Shown piece after piece: positions 9,605 to 18,978 of a stretch of 64,000 nucleotides of DNA (positions within the stretch are counted from its first letter, which is position 1; every line of letters starts with the position of its first letter). Source of the DNA: Variovorax paradoxus_P (GTDB taxonomy: Bacteria > Pseudomonadota > Gammaproteobacteria > Burkholderiales > Burkholderiaceae_C). The notes under the pieces are model-generated. The model saw nothing but the letters and a program-made list of their open reading frames with translations, was not told where the DNA came from and did no database searches. The stretch lies in NCBI RefSeq assembly GCF_050627025.1, contig NZ_CP192472.1; one strand, given 5' to 3'. The translations under genes were made by a program, and so were the position numbers.

Positions 9605-9677
9605 CTTACAAGGCACCTGCGCGGACAAAGTACCATCCAGCGACGCTCCGGCACAACCGCCCGGCAAGGAGACTGCG

Positions 9678-10556
9678 ATGAGATGGGAAGGCAACGAACA
9701 ATCGGACAACGTCGAGGACCGCCGCAGTGAGGGCGGCGGCGGTGGCGGCTTCATCGGCGGCCGCGGCATCGGCATTGGCACCATTGCGGTTGCGCTGGTT
9801 GCCGGCTGGATCTTCGGCATCAATCCGCTCACGGTGCTCAGCCTGCTGAGCGGCGGCGGAGATCCCGCCCAGGTGCAGCAGCAACAAGGGCCCGCCCCCA
9901 AGCCGCCATCGAGCGACCGCGAGGCGGCATTCGTCTCGACAGTGCTCAAGAACACCGAAGTGGTCTGGACGAACATCTTTCGCCAGAACGGCGGCAGCTA
10001 CCAGCCGCCCCGGCTCGTGCTGTTTCGCGGTGCCACGCCCACGGCCTGCGGCACCGGTCAGTCGGCCATGGGGCCGTTCTATTGCCCCGGCGACAAGAAG
10101 GTGTACATCGACCTCGGCTTCTACGACACGCTGAAGAACCAGCTCGGCGCGCCGGGCGAGTTTGCGCAGGCCTATGTCATTGCGCACGAGGTCGGCCACC
10201 ATGTGCAGGACGAACTCGGCGTTACCGCCAAGGTGGACGGCATGCGTGGCCGCCTGAGCCAGTCGCAGAACAATGCGCTGAGCGTTCGCGTCGAATTGCA
10301 GGCCGACTGTTTTGCCGGCATTTGGGCTCACCATTCGCAAGAGTCGAAGAAGTGGCTCGAGCCGGGCGACATCGAGGCCGCCATGAACGCCGCGCAGAAG
10401 ATCGGCGACGACGCCCTGCAGCGTTCTGCGGGCCGGGCCGTCGTGCCCGACAGCTTTACCCACGGCTCCAGCGCACAGCGCCAACGCTGGTTCGGCGCGG
10501 GGTACCAGAGCGGCGATATCAAGTCTTGCGACACCTTCAGCGCACGCAGCCTTTGA
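9678..10556 (+). CDS. Neutral zinc metallopeptidase (YpfJ family)
   Basis: A 292-residue protein of the KPN_02809/YpfJ family. It begins MRWEGNEQSDNVEDRR, has a glycine-rich stretch, one membrane helix at about residues 32-52, a low-complexity linker and then the peptidase domain. The zinc site is HEVGHHVQ near residue 175, with a third ligand region VELQADCFAGIWAHH downstream. AAGGAGA 7 nt before ATG 9678 fixes the start. The protein is probably anchored in the inner membrane with the catalytic domain in the periplasm. The function of this family is not established. Confidence 0.88.
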   Translation: MRWEGNEQSDNVEDRRSEGGGGGGFIGGRGIGIGTIAVALVAGWIFGINPLTVLSLLSGGGDPAQVQQQQGPAPKPPSSDREAAFVSTVLKNTEVVWTNIFRQNGGSYQPPRLVLFRGATPTACGTGQSAMGPFYCPGDKKVYIDLGFYDTLKNQLGAPGEFAQAYVIAHEVGHHVQDELGVTAKVDGMRGRLSQSQNNALSVRVELQADCFAGIWAHHSQESKKWLEPGDIEAAMNAAQKIGDDALQRSAGRAVVPDSFTHGSSAQRQRWFGAGYQSGDIKSCDTFSARSL

Positions 10557-10595
10557 TCGTAGGCGCGCCACAGGGCGCGTAGACGTTGAGCATGA

Positions 10596-10614
10596 TGCTA
10601 TTAAATAAATAGCA
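10596..10614. repeat. Perfect 7-bp hairpin TGCTATT/AATAGCA
   Basis: TGCTATT and AATAGCA are separated by AAATA in the gap between the metallopeptidase and helicase genes. There is no T-run directly after it. Short AT-rich hairpins of this sort are seen between genes in Comamonadaceae. It could weakly terminate either strand or be a dispersed repeat. Confidence 0.45.
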
Positions 10615-10687
10615 ATACGACCGGCGCGGACGTTGTCACGGCGCCGTCACTGCTATTTTTTGCGGCAATGCGACAATAGAAGGCTTA

Positions 10688-12154
10688 ATGACAAGCTCCT
10701 TCTCCAATCTATCGCTGGCGGAACCGCTGGCGCGCGCCGTAGCCGAAATGGGCTACGAGACCATGACTCCCATCCAGGAGCAGGCCATTCCGGTCGTGCT
10801 TTCGGGGCAGGACGTGATGGGCGCCGCGCAGACCGGCACCGGCAAGACCGCGGCTTTTTCGCTGCCGTTGCTGCAGCGCATGCTCAAGCACGAGAACGCG
10901 TCCACCTCGCCCGCGCGACACCCGGTGCGTGCACTTGTGCTGCTGCCCACGCGCGAACTGGCCGACCAGGTGGCCCAGCAGGTCAAGCTGTACGCCAAGT
11001 ACACCAACCTGCGCAGCACGGTGGTGTTCGGCGGCATCGACATGAAGCCGCAAACACTCGAGCTCAAGAAGGGCGTCGAAGTGCTGGTGGCAACCCCCGG
11101 CCGGCTGCTCGACCACATCGAAGCCAAGAACGCGGTGCTCAACCAGGTGGAGTACGTGGTGCTCGACGAGGCCGACCGCATGCTGGACATCGGTTTTCTG
11201 CCCGACCTGCAGCGCATCCTGAGCTACCTGCCCAAGCAGCGCACCACGCTTCTGTTCTCGGCCACCTTCTCGCCCGAAATCAAGCGCCTTGCCAGCAGCT
11301 ACCTGCAGAACCCGGTCACCATCGAGGTGGCGCGCCCGAACGAAACGGCCTCCACCGTCGAGCAGCACTTCTACAGCGTGTCCGACGACGACAAGCGCCG
11401 TGCGCTCAAGCAGATCGTCAAGCAGCGCGGCATTACGCAGGCCTTTGTGTTCGTCAACAGCAAGCTCGGCTGCGCACGCCTCGCGCGCTCGCTCGAGCGC
11501 GATGGCCTTCGCACCACCGCACTGCACGGCGACAAGAGCCAGGACGAACGCCTGAAAGCGCTTGCCTCGTTCAAGGCCGGTGAGGTCGACTTGTTGGTGT
11601 GTACCGACGTCGCCGCCCGCGGGCTCGACATCAAGGACGTGCCTGCGGTCTTCAACTTCGACATTCCGTTCAATGCCGAAGACTATGTTCACCGCATCGG
11701 CCGCACGGGCCGTGCCGGCGCCTCGGGCCTGGCCGTGAGCTTTGCCAGCGGCGGCAACGATGCGCGGCTGGTGGCCGACATCGAGAAGCTGATCAAGAAG
11801 AAGATCGAGCTCGAACCCGTCGAGTTCGAAGAAGACAAGCCGCGCGGCCGCATCAACGACGGTCGCCGCCACTGGCGCGAAGAGGGCGAAGCCGGCGACG
11901 CACGCGACGTGCTCGACCAGCCGCGCGAGCGCAGCAGCATCGGTGCCGATGCGCGCCGCGGCGGCGGACGCCCGCATCGTGCCCCTGCCGCGCCGCGCGA
12001 TCCGTTCTTCGATAAGCCCTATGAGCCGGGCGAGCGCGAAGCCGCTCCCGACTGGGAAGCCGCCGCCAAGGCCGCGCCCGCGCGCGGCATCTCGAGCAAC
12101 ATCAAGACCAAGCGCAAGGTTGCCGCGCTGTTCAAGAGCGCCGAGACGAACTGA
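10688..12154 (+). CDS. rhlE: DEAD-box RNA helicase, RhlE type
   Basis: A 488-residue ATP-dependent RNA helicase. Motifs are complete and in order: Q motif GYETMTPIQEQAIP, motif I AQTGTGKT, Ia PTRELA, TPGR, II DEAD, III SAT, V ARGLDI and VI HRIGRTGR. The C-terminal 110 residues are a charged, arginine- and glycine-rich tail ending in SSNIKTKRKVAALFKS, as in the RhlE branch. It probably acts in ribosome assembly or RNA turnover, often in the cold. A bidirectional terminator follows. Confidence 0.9.
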   Translation: MTSSFSNLSLAEPLARAVAEMGYETMTPIQEQAIPVVLSGQDVMGAAQTGTGKTAAFSLPLLQRMLKHENASTSPARHPVRALVLLPTRELADQVAQQVKLYAKYTNLRSTVVFGGIDMKPQTLELKKGVEVLVATPGRLLDHIEAKNAVLNQVEYVVLDEADRMLDIGFLPDLQRILSYLPKQRTTLLFSATFSPEIKRLASSYLQNPVTIEVARPNETASTVEQHFYSVSDDDKRRALKQIVKQRGITQAFVFVNSKLGCARLARSLERDGLRTTALHGDKSQDERLKALASFKAGEVDLLVCTDVAARGLDIKDVPAVFNFDIPFNAEDYVHRIGRTGRAGASGLAVSFASGGNDARLVADIEKLIKKKIELEPVEFEEDKPRGRINDGRRHWREEGEAGDARDVLDQPRERSSIGADARRGGGRPHRAPAAPRDPFFDKPYEPGEREAAPDWEAAAKAAPARGISSNIKTKRKVAALFKSAETN

Positions 12155-12191
12155 CGTGCCCAGAGGCCTGCTTCGGCACGGCTTCGCTCAC

Positions 12192-12219
12192 AAAAAAGCC
12201 GGCGAATGCCGGCTTTTTT
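12192..12219. terminator. Bidirectional rho-independent terminator
   Basis: AAAAAAGCCGGC, a GAAT loop and GCCGGCTTTTTT form a symmetric hairpin flanked by A- and T-runs. It separates the helicase gene (plus) from the convergent rhodanese operon (minus) and can serve both. Confidence 0.92.
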
Positions 12220-12247
12220 GTTTGGGCCCCGCGCCGCGCAAAAGGGC

Positions 12248-13873
12248 TCAGATCACGTTGAAGTGATGCGTTCCGTCGCGCGCCAGTTGTGCGACCAGCC
12301 CGAACTCCCAATCCAGGTACGCCTGCATCGCTTCGGCCGGCGCGTCGGTACCTTCGTAGGGGCGGCGGTAGCGGTCGGTGCGCGGCGTGGCCAGCCGCGT
12401 CTCGCCCGATTCGGCCTCGAGGCCCGCAGCAAACCACGCCGCGTTGCCGCCAGCCAGCACCAGCACTTCCGCATCGCCCTGGCCGCGCGCATCGAGCAAC
12501 GCGCGCAAATCGGCCGCTGCATAGCGCGCGAGCAGGCTGCTCCCGCAGGTAAGCACGTAGCGCCGCGATGGTGGAATTGCAGTGCCTATGGCCTGTGCCA
12601 GTTGCGCGCGAATGGCGTACCAGGCACCGGGAATGTGCCGCGTCACATAGTTGGCGCTGGTGGTCACGTCGATCACCGCAGTGCCGGGCTGTGCCAGCAG
12701 CGCCGCCAGCGCCTTGGGCTCGATCTGGGCGACGGCAGCGGCAATGGGCGGATAGACAGGCGCAGGCGACCCTGTCTCGGTGAGCGATGAAGCCGCGGGC
12801 ACCGCATCGGGCACATACACCTCCCAGCCCATCTGCGCGAGCCACGATGCGCTCATGGATGCGCGCACTCCGTCGTCGTCCGCCAGCACGATGCGTGCGC
12901 CGCGCACTGGCACCTGATGGTCGGTTTCCTGCACCAGCTGCCCGCCGGGGGCACTTGCAAAGCCCGGCAGGTGGGCGGCCTCGTATTCCTCGGGTGTTCG
13001 AACGTCGAAGCGGTAGAGCGTGCGCTCCGGGGCTTCGAGCGTGTGCAGCGCATCGAGCGCAATGCGCCGCACGCCGGCCTTGTCGGCCACGCGGCGGGCA
13101 TCGGCCTGGGCTTGCGCGCGGTGCGCATCGGTCACCGCGCCGGGCGCGCGGCGGCTTGCCCCGTGGTCGAGCACCTGCCCCGCCAGCTTCCAGCCGATGG
13201 TGCCGTTGCGCAGTGCCGCCACCGGGTTGGGAATGCCCGCGTTCACCAGCGATTGCGTGCCGATGATGCTGCGCGTGCGGCCCGCGCAATTGACGATCAC
13301 CTGTGTGGCCGGGTCGGGTGCGAGCTCCCGCACGCGCAGCACCAGCTCCGCGCCGGGCACGCTGGTGGCCGAGGGAATGCTCATGGTCTGGTATTCGTCG
13401 AAGCGGCGCGCATCGAGCACCACCACGTTCGCCTTGCCGTCGACCAGGGCCTTTACCTCGGGCGCGGAGAGAGATGGCGTATGCCGCTCGTGCTCCACCA
13501 GTTCGCCGAAAGATTTGCTCGGCACGTTCACGTCGCGGAACAGTTCTCCGCCGGCCGCGCGCCAACCCTCCAGGCCGCCTTCGAGCAGATGCACGTTGGT
13601 GTAGCCCAGCGCAGCCAGCGTCTGCGCGGCGAGCGGCGCCAGGTCGATGCCGTCGTGCGTGCCATAGAGCACGATGAAGGTGCTTGGCCGCGGAATGCGA
13701 CGCCAGGCTTCGATCTCGATGCGCGAGAGCGGCAGGTTCGCGGCCCACAGCGGATGCTCCTGCGCAAAGGGATCTTCTTCGCGCACGTCGAGCAGCGCGG
13801 TTTCTTCGCGTGCGAGCAGGCGTGCGCGCACGGCGGCAAATGGCAGCAGGGGAAAGGCAGTGGTGGTCGTCAT
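12248..13873 (-). CDS. Four-domain rhodanese-family sulfurtransferase
   Basis: A 541-residue protein made of four consecutive rhodanese folds (about residues 8-110, 130-235, 265-370 and 395-500). Domain 1 has LLDVREEDPF and GGLEGWRAAGGE; domain 2 has VVLDARRFDEY and a plausible catalytic loop VNCAGRTRS; domain 3 has RFDVRTPEEYEAAHLPG without an obvious cysteine; domain 4 has VIDVTTSANYVTRHIPGA and LTCGSSLLAR. The active sulfur carriers are therefore probably domains 2 and 4. Its ATG overlaps the stop of the thiol-dioxygenase gene (ATGA). It is the last gene of the left sulfur operon and suggests handling of sulfane sulfur released from an organosulfur compound. Confidence 0.87.
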   Translation of the reverse strand: MTTTTAFPLLPFAAVRARLLAREETALLDVREEDPFAQEHPLWAANLPLSRIEIEAWRRIPRPSTFIVLYGTHDGIDLAPLAAQTLAALGYTNVHLLEGGLEGWRAAGGELFRDVNVPSKSFGELVEHERHTPSLSAPEVKALVDGKANVVVLDARRFDEYQTMSIPSATSVPGAELVLRVRELAPDPATQVIVNCAGRTRSIIGTQSLVNAGIPNPVAALRNGTIGWKLAGQVLDHGASRRAPGAVTDAHRAQAQADARRVADKAGVRRIALDALHTLEAPERTLYRFDVRTPEEYEAAHLPGFASAPGGQLVQETDHQVPVRGARIVLADDDGVRASMSASWLAQMGWEVYVPDAVPAASSLTETGSPAPVYPPIAAAVAQIEPKALAALLAQPGTAVIDVTTSANYVTRHIPGAWYAIRAQLAQAIGTAIPPSRRYVLTCGSSLLARYAAADLRALLDARGQGDAEVLVLAGGNAAWFAAGLEAESGETRLATPRTDRYRRPYEGTDAPAEAMQAYLDWEFGLVAQLARDGTHHFNVI

Positions 13874-14490
13874 GCGGATGTCGATCGGAGTTCGGCGGAG
13901 CGGTCCCACAGGTTGGGAAGAAGCGTGTTGGAATAACCCGAAACAAAGGGCTTGCGTCCGCCCTCGGCCGGGTAAGTATGCCGCCGCACGGCCCCGATGT
14001 TGGCGCCGTACACGTGGATGCTGATGGAGACACGGTCATCGTGCACGTTGTGCACGCGGTGCAGGTCGCCCACGGTGGGCGACACCGCCTCCACGGCACC
14101 GGCGTCGAGCCGCACCGCCTCGCCCTGCGGCCGGGCCCGCCCATCGCTGCCCACCGTATAGCCCTGGCTGTATTCGGCGCCGCGCAGCATGCCGATCAGG
14201 CCCCACACGGTGTGGTCGTGCACCGGCGTCGCCTGGCCCGGCCCCCAAACAAAGCTCACGACCGAAAAGCGCTCGGTGCTGTCGGCATGCAGCAGAAACT
14301 GCCGGTAGTGCACAGGGTCGGGCTGCGCGAAGGCTTGGGGCAGCCAGCCGTCTTGCGCGACCAGCTTGCGAAGCAGCGCCCGACCTTCAAGAAGAATGCG
14401 CGGCTCATCGGGCGCGCTGTCGAGCAGCCGGCCGAACGCGCCCACGAAATCGCGCAGCGGCGCGATGGCGGCAACCTCGGGTGCCGTCAT
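13870..14490 (-). CDS. Cysteine-dioxygenase-family thiol dioxygenase (3-mercaptopropionate dioxygenase-like)
   Basis: A 206-residue cupin. The iron site is seen as PVHDHTVWGLIGML (two His) with a third His in DLHRVHN. Such enzymes oxidise a thiol to a sulfinate. The bacterial branch with this length and a PVHDHTVWG motif includes the 3-mercaptopropionate dioxygenases described from Variovorax, so cysteine is not the only possible substrate. It overlaps the receptor gene upstream and the rhodanese gene downstream by 4 bp each, so the three are translationally coupled. Confidence 0.85.
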   Translation of the reverse strand: MTAPEVAAIAPLRDFVGAFGRLLDSAPDEPRILLEGRALLRKLVAQDGWLPQAFAQPDPVHYRQFLLHADSTERFSVVSFVWGPGQATPVHDHTVWGLIGMLRGAEYSQGYTVGSDGRARPQGEAVRLDAGAVEAVSPTVGDLHRVHNVHDDRVSISIHVYGANIGAVRRHTYPAEGGRKPFVSGYSNTLLPNLWDRSAELRSTSA

Positions 14491-15470
14491 GCGGGCCGTT
14501 TCCAGAGTTGCGCATCGGTAATCGCGCGCACGTCCACGCGCACCGGCAGGATGCCGTCGCGCGCGGAACGGTCGGCCACCGCCTGCAAAGCAACGATGTC
14601 GGCTTCGGCCACCGGACGGCCCGTGACCGACGCCCGCGCCGTGATGATGCGGGCCGATTCGATGGGCAGCCGCGTGAGTCGGCTGTAGGCCTGCGCATAG
14701 GCCTCAGGGTTGGCAAGCGCCCATTCGCCCGCCCGCGCCAGCCGGTCCAGAAACTGCACGATGGCAATGCGTTTGGCGGGGTCCGCCAGCGAAGGCTCGC
14801 TTGCAGTAATGAAGCCCAACGCGGTGTTGATGCCGCGCCCATCGCGCAAGATGCGCCCGCCCTGCTGCAGTGCAATCGTGTAGTAGGGGTCGAAGACGGC
14901 CCACGCGTCGATCTGCTTCGAGGCAAAGGCTGCGGCCGCATCCGTCGGCAGCACGAACTTCACCGTCACCTCACTGCGCGGTACGCCGGCTTCCTCGAGC
15001 GCGCCATACAGCTGGTACTGCGAAATGCTGCCGCGGGCCGATGAAACGATGACGGTCTTGCCGCGCAGGTCGGCCACATTGCGCAGCGGCGATTCGGGTT
15101 GCACCACAATGCCCAGCGCATCGGCCTTGCCGACGCGCGTGGCGACGATCTTCAGCGGCGTGCGGCCGACTGCCGCGGCGAGCACCGGCAAGTCGCCGGC
15201 CACCGCGGTGTCGACCGCCGCACTGCGTTGCGCTTCGAACAGCGGCGCCGCGCCCTGGAAGTTGGCCCAGCGATAGGCGAAGGGCACGCCCTCTAGCGCC
15301 TTCGATGCCTCGAAGAGGGCGCGCAGGCCTCCGGCCTGGTCGCCGAGCACCAGTGTGGTCTGCGGCTGCTGCGCGAAGCCGCGCATGGGGACGGCAGCCG
15401 CCAGTGCGAGTGCGGTGCCATGCTGGAGCCAACTGCGGCGCGAGGCCTTGGACAGGAGCAGGCTGGTCAT
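14487..15470 (-). CDS. ABC substrate-binding protein, sulfonate/nitrate (SsuA/TauA) family
   Basis: A 327-residue exported receptor. A signal sequence with two arginines (KASRRSWLQHG) is followed by a hydrophobic run ending near GFAQQ. The mature part starts LVLGDQAGGLRALFEASKAL and has the family segments DLPVLAAA, LRGKTVIVSSARGS and QIDAWAVFDPYY. It is closely similar in plan to the receptor at 24031 (GDQKGGLRALLEAAN...), suggesting duplication within the cluster. It overlaps its neighbours by 4 bp on both sides. No permease is in this operon, so it probably shares the one at 20964. Confidence 0.85.
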   Translation of the reverse strand: MTSLLLSKASRRSWLQHGTALALAAAVPMRGFAQQPQTTLVLGDQAGGLRALFEASKALEGVPFAYRWANFQGAAPLFEAQRSAAVDTAVAGDLPVLAAAVGRTPLKIVATRVGKADALGIVVQPESPLRNVADLRGKTVIVSSARGSISQYQLYGALEEAGVPRSEVTVKFVLPTDAAAAFASKQIDAWAVFDPYYTIALQQGGRILRDGRGINTALGFITASEPSLADPAKRIAIVQFLDRLARAGEWALANPEAYAQAYSRLTRLPIESARIITARASVTGRPVAEADIVALQAVADRSARDGILPVRVDVRAITDAQLWKRPA

Positions 15471-16711
15471 GCGGCAACTCCCGATGCCTGCAGTGCGCGA
15501 GCACCCGCTGCAATCAGTATGGCGTCGTTCTGCGGCGTATGGATGCGGCTGCACAGCACGTCGCGGTGATGCCGCTCCAGCGGGTTCTGCCGCGCAAGGC
15601 CGTGGTTGCCGCTCAGCTGCAGCGCAATTTCGACCGCGCGCACCGCGTTGCCCGTCACGGTGTACTTGAGCAGGCCGCTCTCGGTGGAAGGCTGCGCGTG
15701 TCCCTCGTCGACCGCGCGGGCCGCGTCGTCGAGCAGCACGCGGTTGGTGCGCAGCAGCGCGGCAATTTCTCCCACGTGCTCTTGCACGCGCGGCAGGCTC
15801 GCAAGCGGCGCGCCCAGGCTGCCGGGCGCACGCCGGTTCAGGAAGCCGGTCAACCAGTCGTTCGCGGCCTGTGCCACTGCGTCGTAGAGGCTGCCGAGCA
15901 GCACCGTCATCCAGGCCTGCTGCGTGGCGTGCGCGTCGATGTCCGTCTGGCTGCCCGCGTCGGGCGCCCAGTCGGCCGGGGCGCGCAGGTCGACCGCATG
16001 GTCGAGGTCGATCGCCACGCTCTCGAACACCACTTCATGGCTGCCGGAGGCTCGCAGGCCCAGGTGGTCCCAGCTCGCAATCACGCGAACGCCGGGCGCA
16101 TGGCGCGGCACCAGGAACACGCCTGTGCGGGGCGCGGCTTCGTCGGTGCGTGCCCATACGGCAAGCCACGAGAGCCCTTCGATGCCGGTCGTGTAGAGCT
16201 TGTGGCCGTCGATCTTCCAGCCGTTGCCGTCACGGCGGGCAATGGTTGCGGGCAGCCCGCCACGCGCCGGTGAGCCTAGTGCCGGCTCCACGCGCAGCGC
16301 ATTGATGAGCGCGCCGCGCTCCACCGCATCGCGCAGCACGCGTTCGCGCAGGTGCAGCGGCCAGCGGCTGTCGCTGCGCGCAAGCGCGTGGTGTTGCAGG
16401 TAGGTCATCGTGAGGATCAACGCAGTGGCAGGTTCACCGCGCGCCACGGCCGCAATCACGCGCCGCGCAGCGGCCAGGCTGGCGCCGGCACCGCCGTACG
16501 CCGCGGGGGCCACCAGGCCGACGAGGCCATGCGATTGCAGCGCCTCGAAGTTCTGGCGCGGAAAGGCGCCGCTGCGATCATGGTCGGCTGCCGTGGCCGC
16601 GAACCGACCCGACAGGCGCGCGAGAAGGGCGCTGTCGACTGCGGCCGAAGCGGTGCCAGGCGCGGGGATTTCGTTGGTGGCCGGCGGGCGGCGCAAGGGA
16701 AGTGCACTCAT
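15467..16711 (-). CDS. Acyl-CoA-dehydrogenase-fold monooxygenase (SfnB/DszC-like)
   Basis: A 414-residue flavoprotein. It has the N-terminal helical domain with FEALQSHGLVGLVAPAAYGGAGAS, a middle barrel with IDGHKLYTTGIEG and HLGLRASGSHEVVFE, and the C-terminal four-helix domain ending LERHHRDVLCSRIHTPQND. These are the marks of the SfnB/DszC group, which use reduced FMN to oxygenate sulfur or nitrogen compounds rather than dehydrogenating acyl-CoA. It is the first gene of the leftward sulfur operon and is divergent from the receptor at 16821. Confidence 0.85.
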   Translation of the reverse strand: MSALPLRRPPATNEIPAPGTASAAVDSALLARLSGRFAATAADHDRSGAFPRQNFEALQSHGLVGLVAPAAYGGAGASLAAARRVIAAVARGEPATALILTMTYLQHHALARSDSRWPLHLRERVLRDAVERGALINALRVEPALGSPARGGLPATIARRDGNGWKIDGHKLYTTGIEGLSWLAVWARTDEAAPRTGVFLVPRHAPGVRVIASWDHLGLRASGSHEVVFESVAIDLDHAVDLRAPADWAPDAGSQTDIDAHATQQAWMTVLLGSLYDAVAQAANDWLTGFLNRRAPGSLGAPLASLPRVQEHVGEIAALLRTNRVLLDDAARAVDEGHAQPSTESGLLKYTVTGNAVRAVEIALQLSGNHGLARQNPLERHHRDVLCSRIHTPQNDAILIAAGARALQASGVAA

Positions 16712-16820
16712 GGTTGCGCACAGTACCGGCCCCGTGCCAAGGCGGAAACGACGCATCCCGCATATGCAAACTCGTTTTTCTGCGTTCGCTTTTGTTGTGT
16801 GCGCCGGTACGGTCCGGGGC

Positions 16821-17825
16821 ATGAAACCTGAATTGCCACTCGACAGGCGCCGCCTGCTGCAGGCCGCCGCGGCCTGGAGCGCCATGGCCGCTGCAACCGG
16901 CGCTTCGCGGGCCGCGGCACCGGCACGCGACCTCTCCGGCGTGACTCTGCGCGTGGGCACCTACAAGGGCCTCTGGCGGCCGCTGCTGCACGCTTCGGGC
17001 CAGGCCAGCACGCCTTACAAGATCGACTGGCGCGAGCTGAACAACGGCGTGCTGCACATCGAAGCCATCAACGGCGACGCGCTCGACCTGGGCTCGGGCA
17101 GCGAGATTCCGCCGGTGTTTGCGGCGCGCCAGAAATCGAGCGTGAAGCTGGTCGCCGTAACGCATGAAGACCTGAACAACCAGGCCACGCTTGCGCGCAA
17201 GGATTCGCCGATCCGCAGCATTGCCGACTTCAAGGGCAAGCGCGTGGGCTATGTGCGCGCCACCACCTCGCACTATTACCTGGCCAGGCAGCTGGCAGAG
17301 GCGGGGCTCTCGTTCAGCGACATACAGGCCGTGAGCCTCACGCCGTCCGATGGTCTCTCGGCCTTTGCGCGCGGCGATCTCGATGCGTGGGCCATCTACG
17401 GCTACAACGGCCAGCTTGCGCGCACGCAGTACGGCGCGCGAACCATCAAGACCGGCGTGGGCTATCTCTCGGGCAACTTTCCAATCTACGCCAACCCGCG
17501 CGCGCTCGATGACGCGCTGCGCCGCGCGGCATTGAGCGACCTGCTGCAGCGCCTGCAGCGTTCGTTCGCGTGGATCAACGGCAACTTCCTGGCCTATGCG
17601 CGTGCGCAGTCGGCCGAGACGCGCGTGCCCATCGGCGACCTGGTCGAGCTCTTCAACGGCCGCAGCGGCGACTACAGCCTGGGCCCCGTGACCGATGCGG
17701 TGGTGCGCAGCCACCAGGAAGTGGCCGACACCTTCCTGAAGATCGGCGTGCTCGACGGCCCCGCCGACGTGAAGCCCCTGTGGGACCGCAGCTTCGAGAA
17801 CGTGCTGCGCCCGCCCGCCGCCTGA
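16821..17825 (+). CDS. ABC substrate-binding protein, aliphatic sulfonate (SsuA-like)
   Basis: A 334-residue exported receptor with a twin-arginine-like signal (DRRRLLQAAAAWSAM) cleaved near SRAAA. The mature part begins LRVGTYKG and shows LDLGSGSEIPPVFAARQ, SIADFKGKRVGYVRATTSHYY and GDLDAWAIYGYNG, matching SsuA/TauA-type receptors. Its start is 109 bp from the divergent monooxygenase gene, and a shared promoter region lies between. It leads into the SsuD-like gene 34 bp downstream. Confidence 0.86.
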   Translation: MKPELPLDRRRLLQAAAAWSAMAAATGASRAAAPARDLSGVTLRVGTYKGLWRPLLHASGQASTPYKIDWRELNNGVLHIEAINGDALDLGSGSEIPPVFAARQKSSVKLVAVTHEDLNNQATLARKDSPIRSIADFKGKRVGYVRATTSHYYLARQLAEAGLSFSDIQAVSLTPSDGLSAFARGDLDAWAIYGYNGQLARTQYGARTIKTGVGYLSGNFPIYANPRALDDALRRAALSDLLQRLQRSFAWINGNFLAYARAQSAETRVPIGDLVELFNGRSGDYSLGPVTDAVVRSHQEVADTFLKIGVLDGPADVKPLWDRSFENVLRPPAA

Positions 17826-17859
17826 ACAACCCGCATCCACCTGAAAAAACGAGGACACC

Positions 17860-18969
17860 ATGAGCCAGAACGACGTTGAATTCATCGGCATGATCCAGGG
17901 CCAGAAGGTCTCGGAGATCCATGCCGCCAAGGGCCCGGCCATCGACCGCGACTATGTGCGCGCCTTTGCGCAGGCGCACGAGAACGCGGGCTTCGACCGC
18001 GTGCTGGTGCCGCACCATTCCACCAGTCCCGACGCCACGCTGACGGTGGCCTACGCCGCCTCGGTCACCGAGCGCATCCACTTCATGCTGGCGCATCGCC
18101 CCGGCTTTGTTGCGCCCACGCTGGCCGCGCGGCAGTTTGCGTCGCTCGACCAGTTCAGCGGCGGCCGGCTCGGCGTGCACTACATCTCGGGCGGCTCCGA
18201 CGAAGAGCAGCGCCGCGACGGCGACTGGCTCGACCACGACCAGCGTTATGCCCGCACCGATGAATACCTGGAGGTGCTGCACAAGGTGTGGACCAGCGAG
18301 AAGCCCTTCGATCACGAGGGCACGCACTACCGCTTCCAGAATGCATTCTCCGAAGTGAAGCCGGTGCAGACGCGCAATGGCAAGCCGCATGTGCCGGTGT
18401 ATTTTGGCGGTGCATCGGAGGCCGCCATTCCCGTGGCCGGCAAGTACGCCGATGTTTATGCGCTGTGGGGCGAATCGCTCGACCAGGCGCGCGAGCTCAC
18501 CACCCGCGTGCGCGCCGAAGCTGCGAAGCACGGGCGCAGCGTGCGCTTCTCGGTGTCTTTCCGGCCGATCCTGGCGGAGACCGAAGAAGCCGCATGGGCG
18601 CGCGCCGACAACATCCTTGCCGAGACGAAACGCCTGCGCGTTGTGCAGGGCTACAACCGCGGCGGCCCGCAGCAGAGCGAAGGCGCCAAGCGCCTGCTGG
18701 CCGCAGCCGAGAAGGGCACCCGCCTCGACAAGCGGCTGTGGACCGCGGTTGCGCAAGAAATTGGCGGCCGCTCGAACAGCACGGCGCTCGTCGGCACGCC
18801 AGAGCAGGTGGCCGATGCGCTGCTCGACTACTACGACCTGGGCGTGACGACGTTCCTGATCCGCGGTTTCGATCCGCTGGAGGATGCGACGGACTACGGA
18901 CGCGAGCTGATTCCGCGCACGCGCGAGTTGGTGGCGCAGCGCCTGCAATCTCAACGCAAGGCGGCCTGA
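17860..18969 (+). CDS. LLM-class flavin-dependent monooxygenase (SsuD-like alkanesulfonate monooxygenase)
   Basis: A 369-residue bacterial-luciferase-fold enzyme. Diagnostic stretches are FDRVLVPHHSTSPDATLTV, MLAHRPGFVAPTLAARQFA, FSGGRLGVHYISGG, DEYLEVLHKVW and YFGGASEAAIPVAGKYADVY, all typical of the SsuD group. These cleave C1-substituted sulfonates to sulfite and an aldehyde with FMNH2 and O2. It lacks an adjacent SsuE-type flavin reductase, so reduced flavin must come from elsewhere. It follows the receptor gene closely and precedes a palindromic repeat and the aldolase gene. Confidence 0.9.
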   Translation: MSQNDVEFIGMIQGQKVSEIHAAKGPAIDRDYVRAFAQAHENAGFDRVLVPHHSTSPDATLTVAYAASVTERIHFMLAHRPGFVAPTLAARQFASLDQFSGGRLGVHYISGGSDEEQRRDGDWLDHDQRYARTDEYLEVLHKVWTSEKPFDHEGTHYRFQNAFSEVKPVQTRNGKPHVPVYFGGASEAAIPVAGKYADVYALWGESLDQARELTTRVRAEAAKHGRSVRFSVSFRPILAETEEAAWARADNILAETKRLRVVQGYNRGGPQQSEGAKRLLAAAEKGTRLDKRLWTAVAQEIGGRSNSTALVGTPEQVADALLDYYDLGVTTFLIRGFDPLEDATDYGRELIPRTRELVAQRLQSQRKAA

Positions 18970-18978
18970 ACTGACTTT

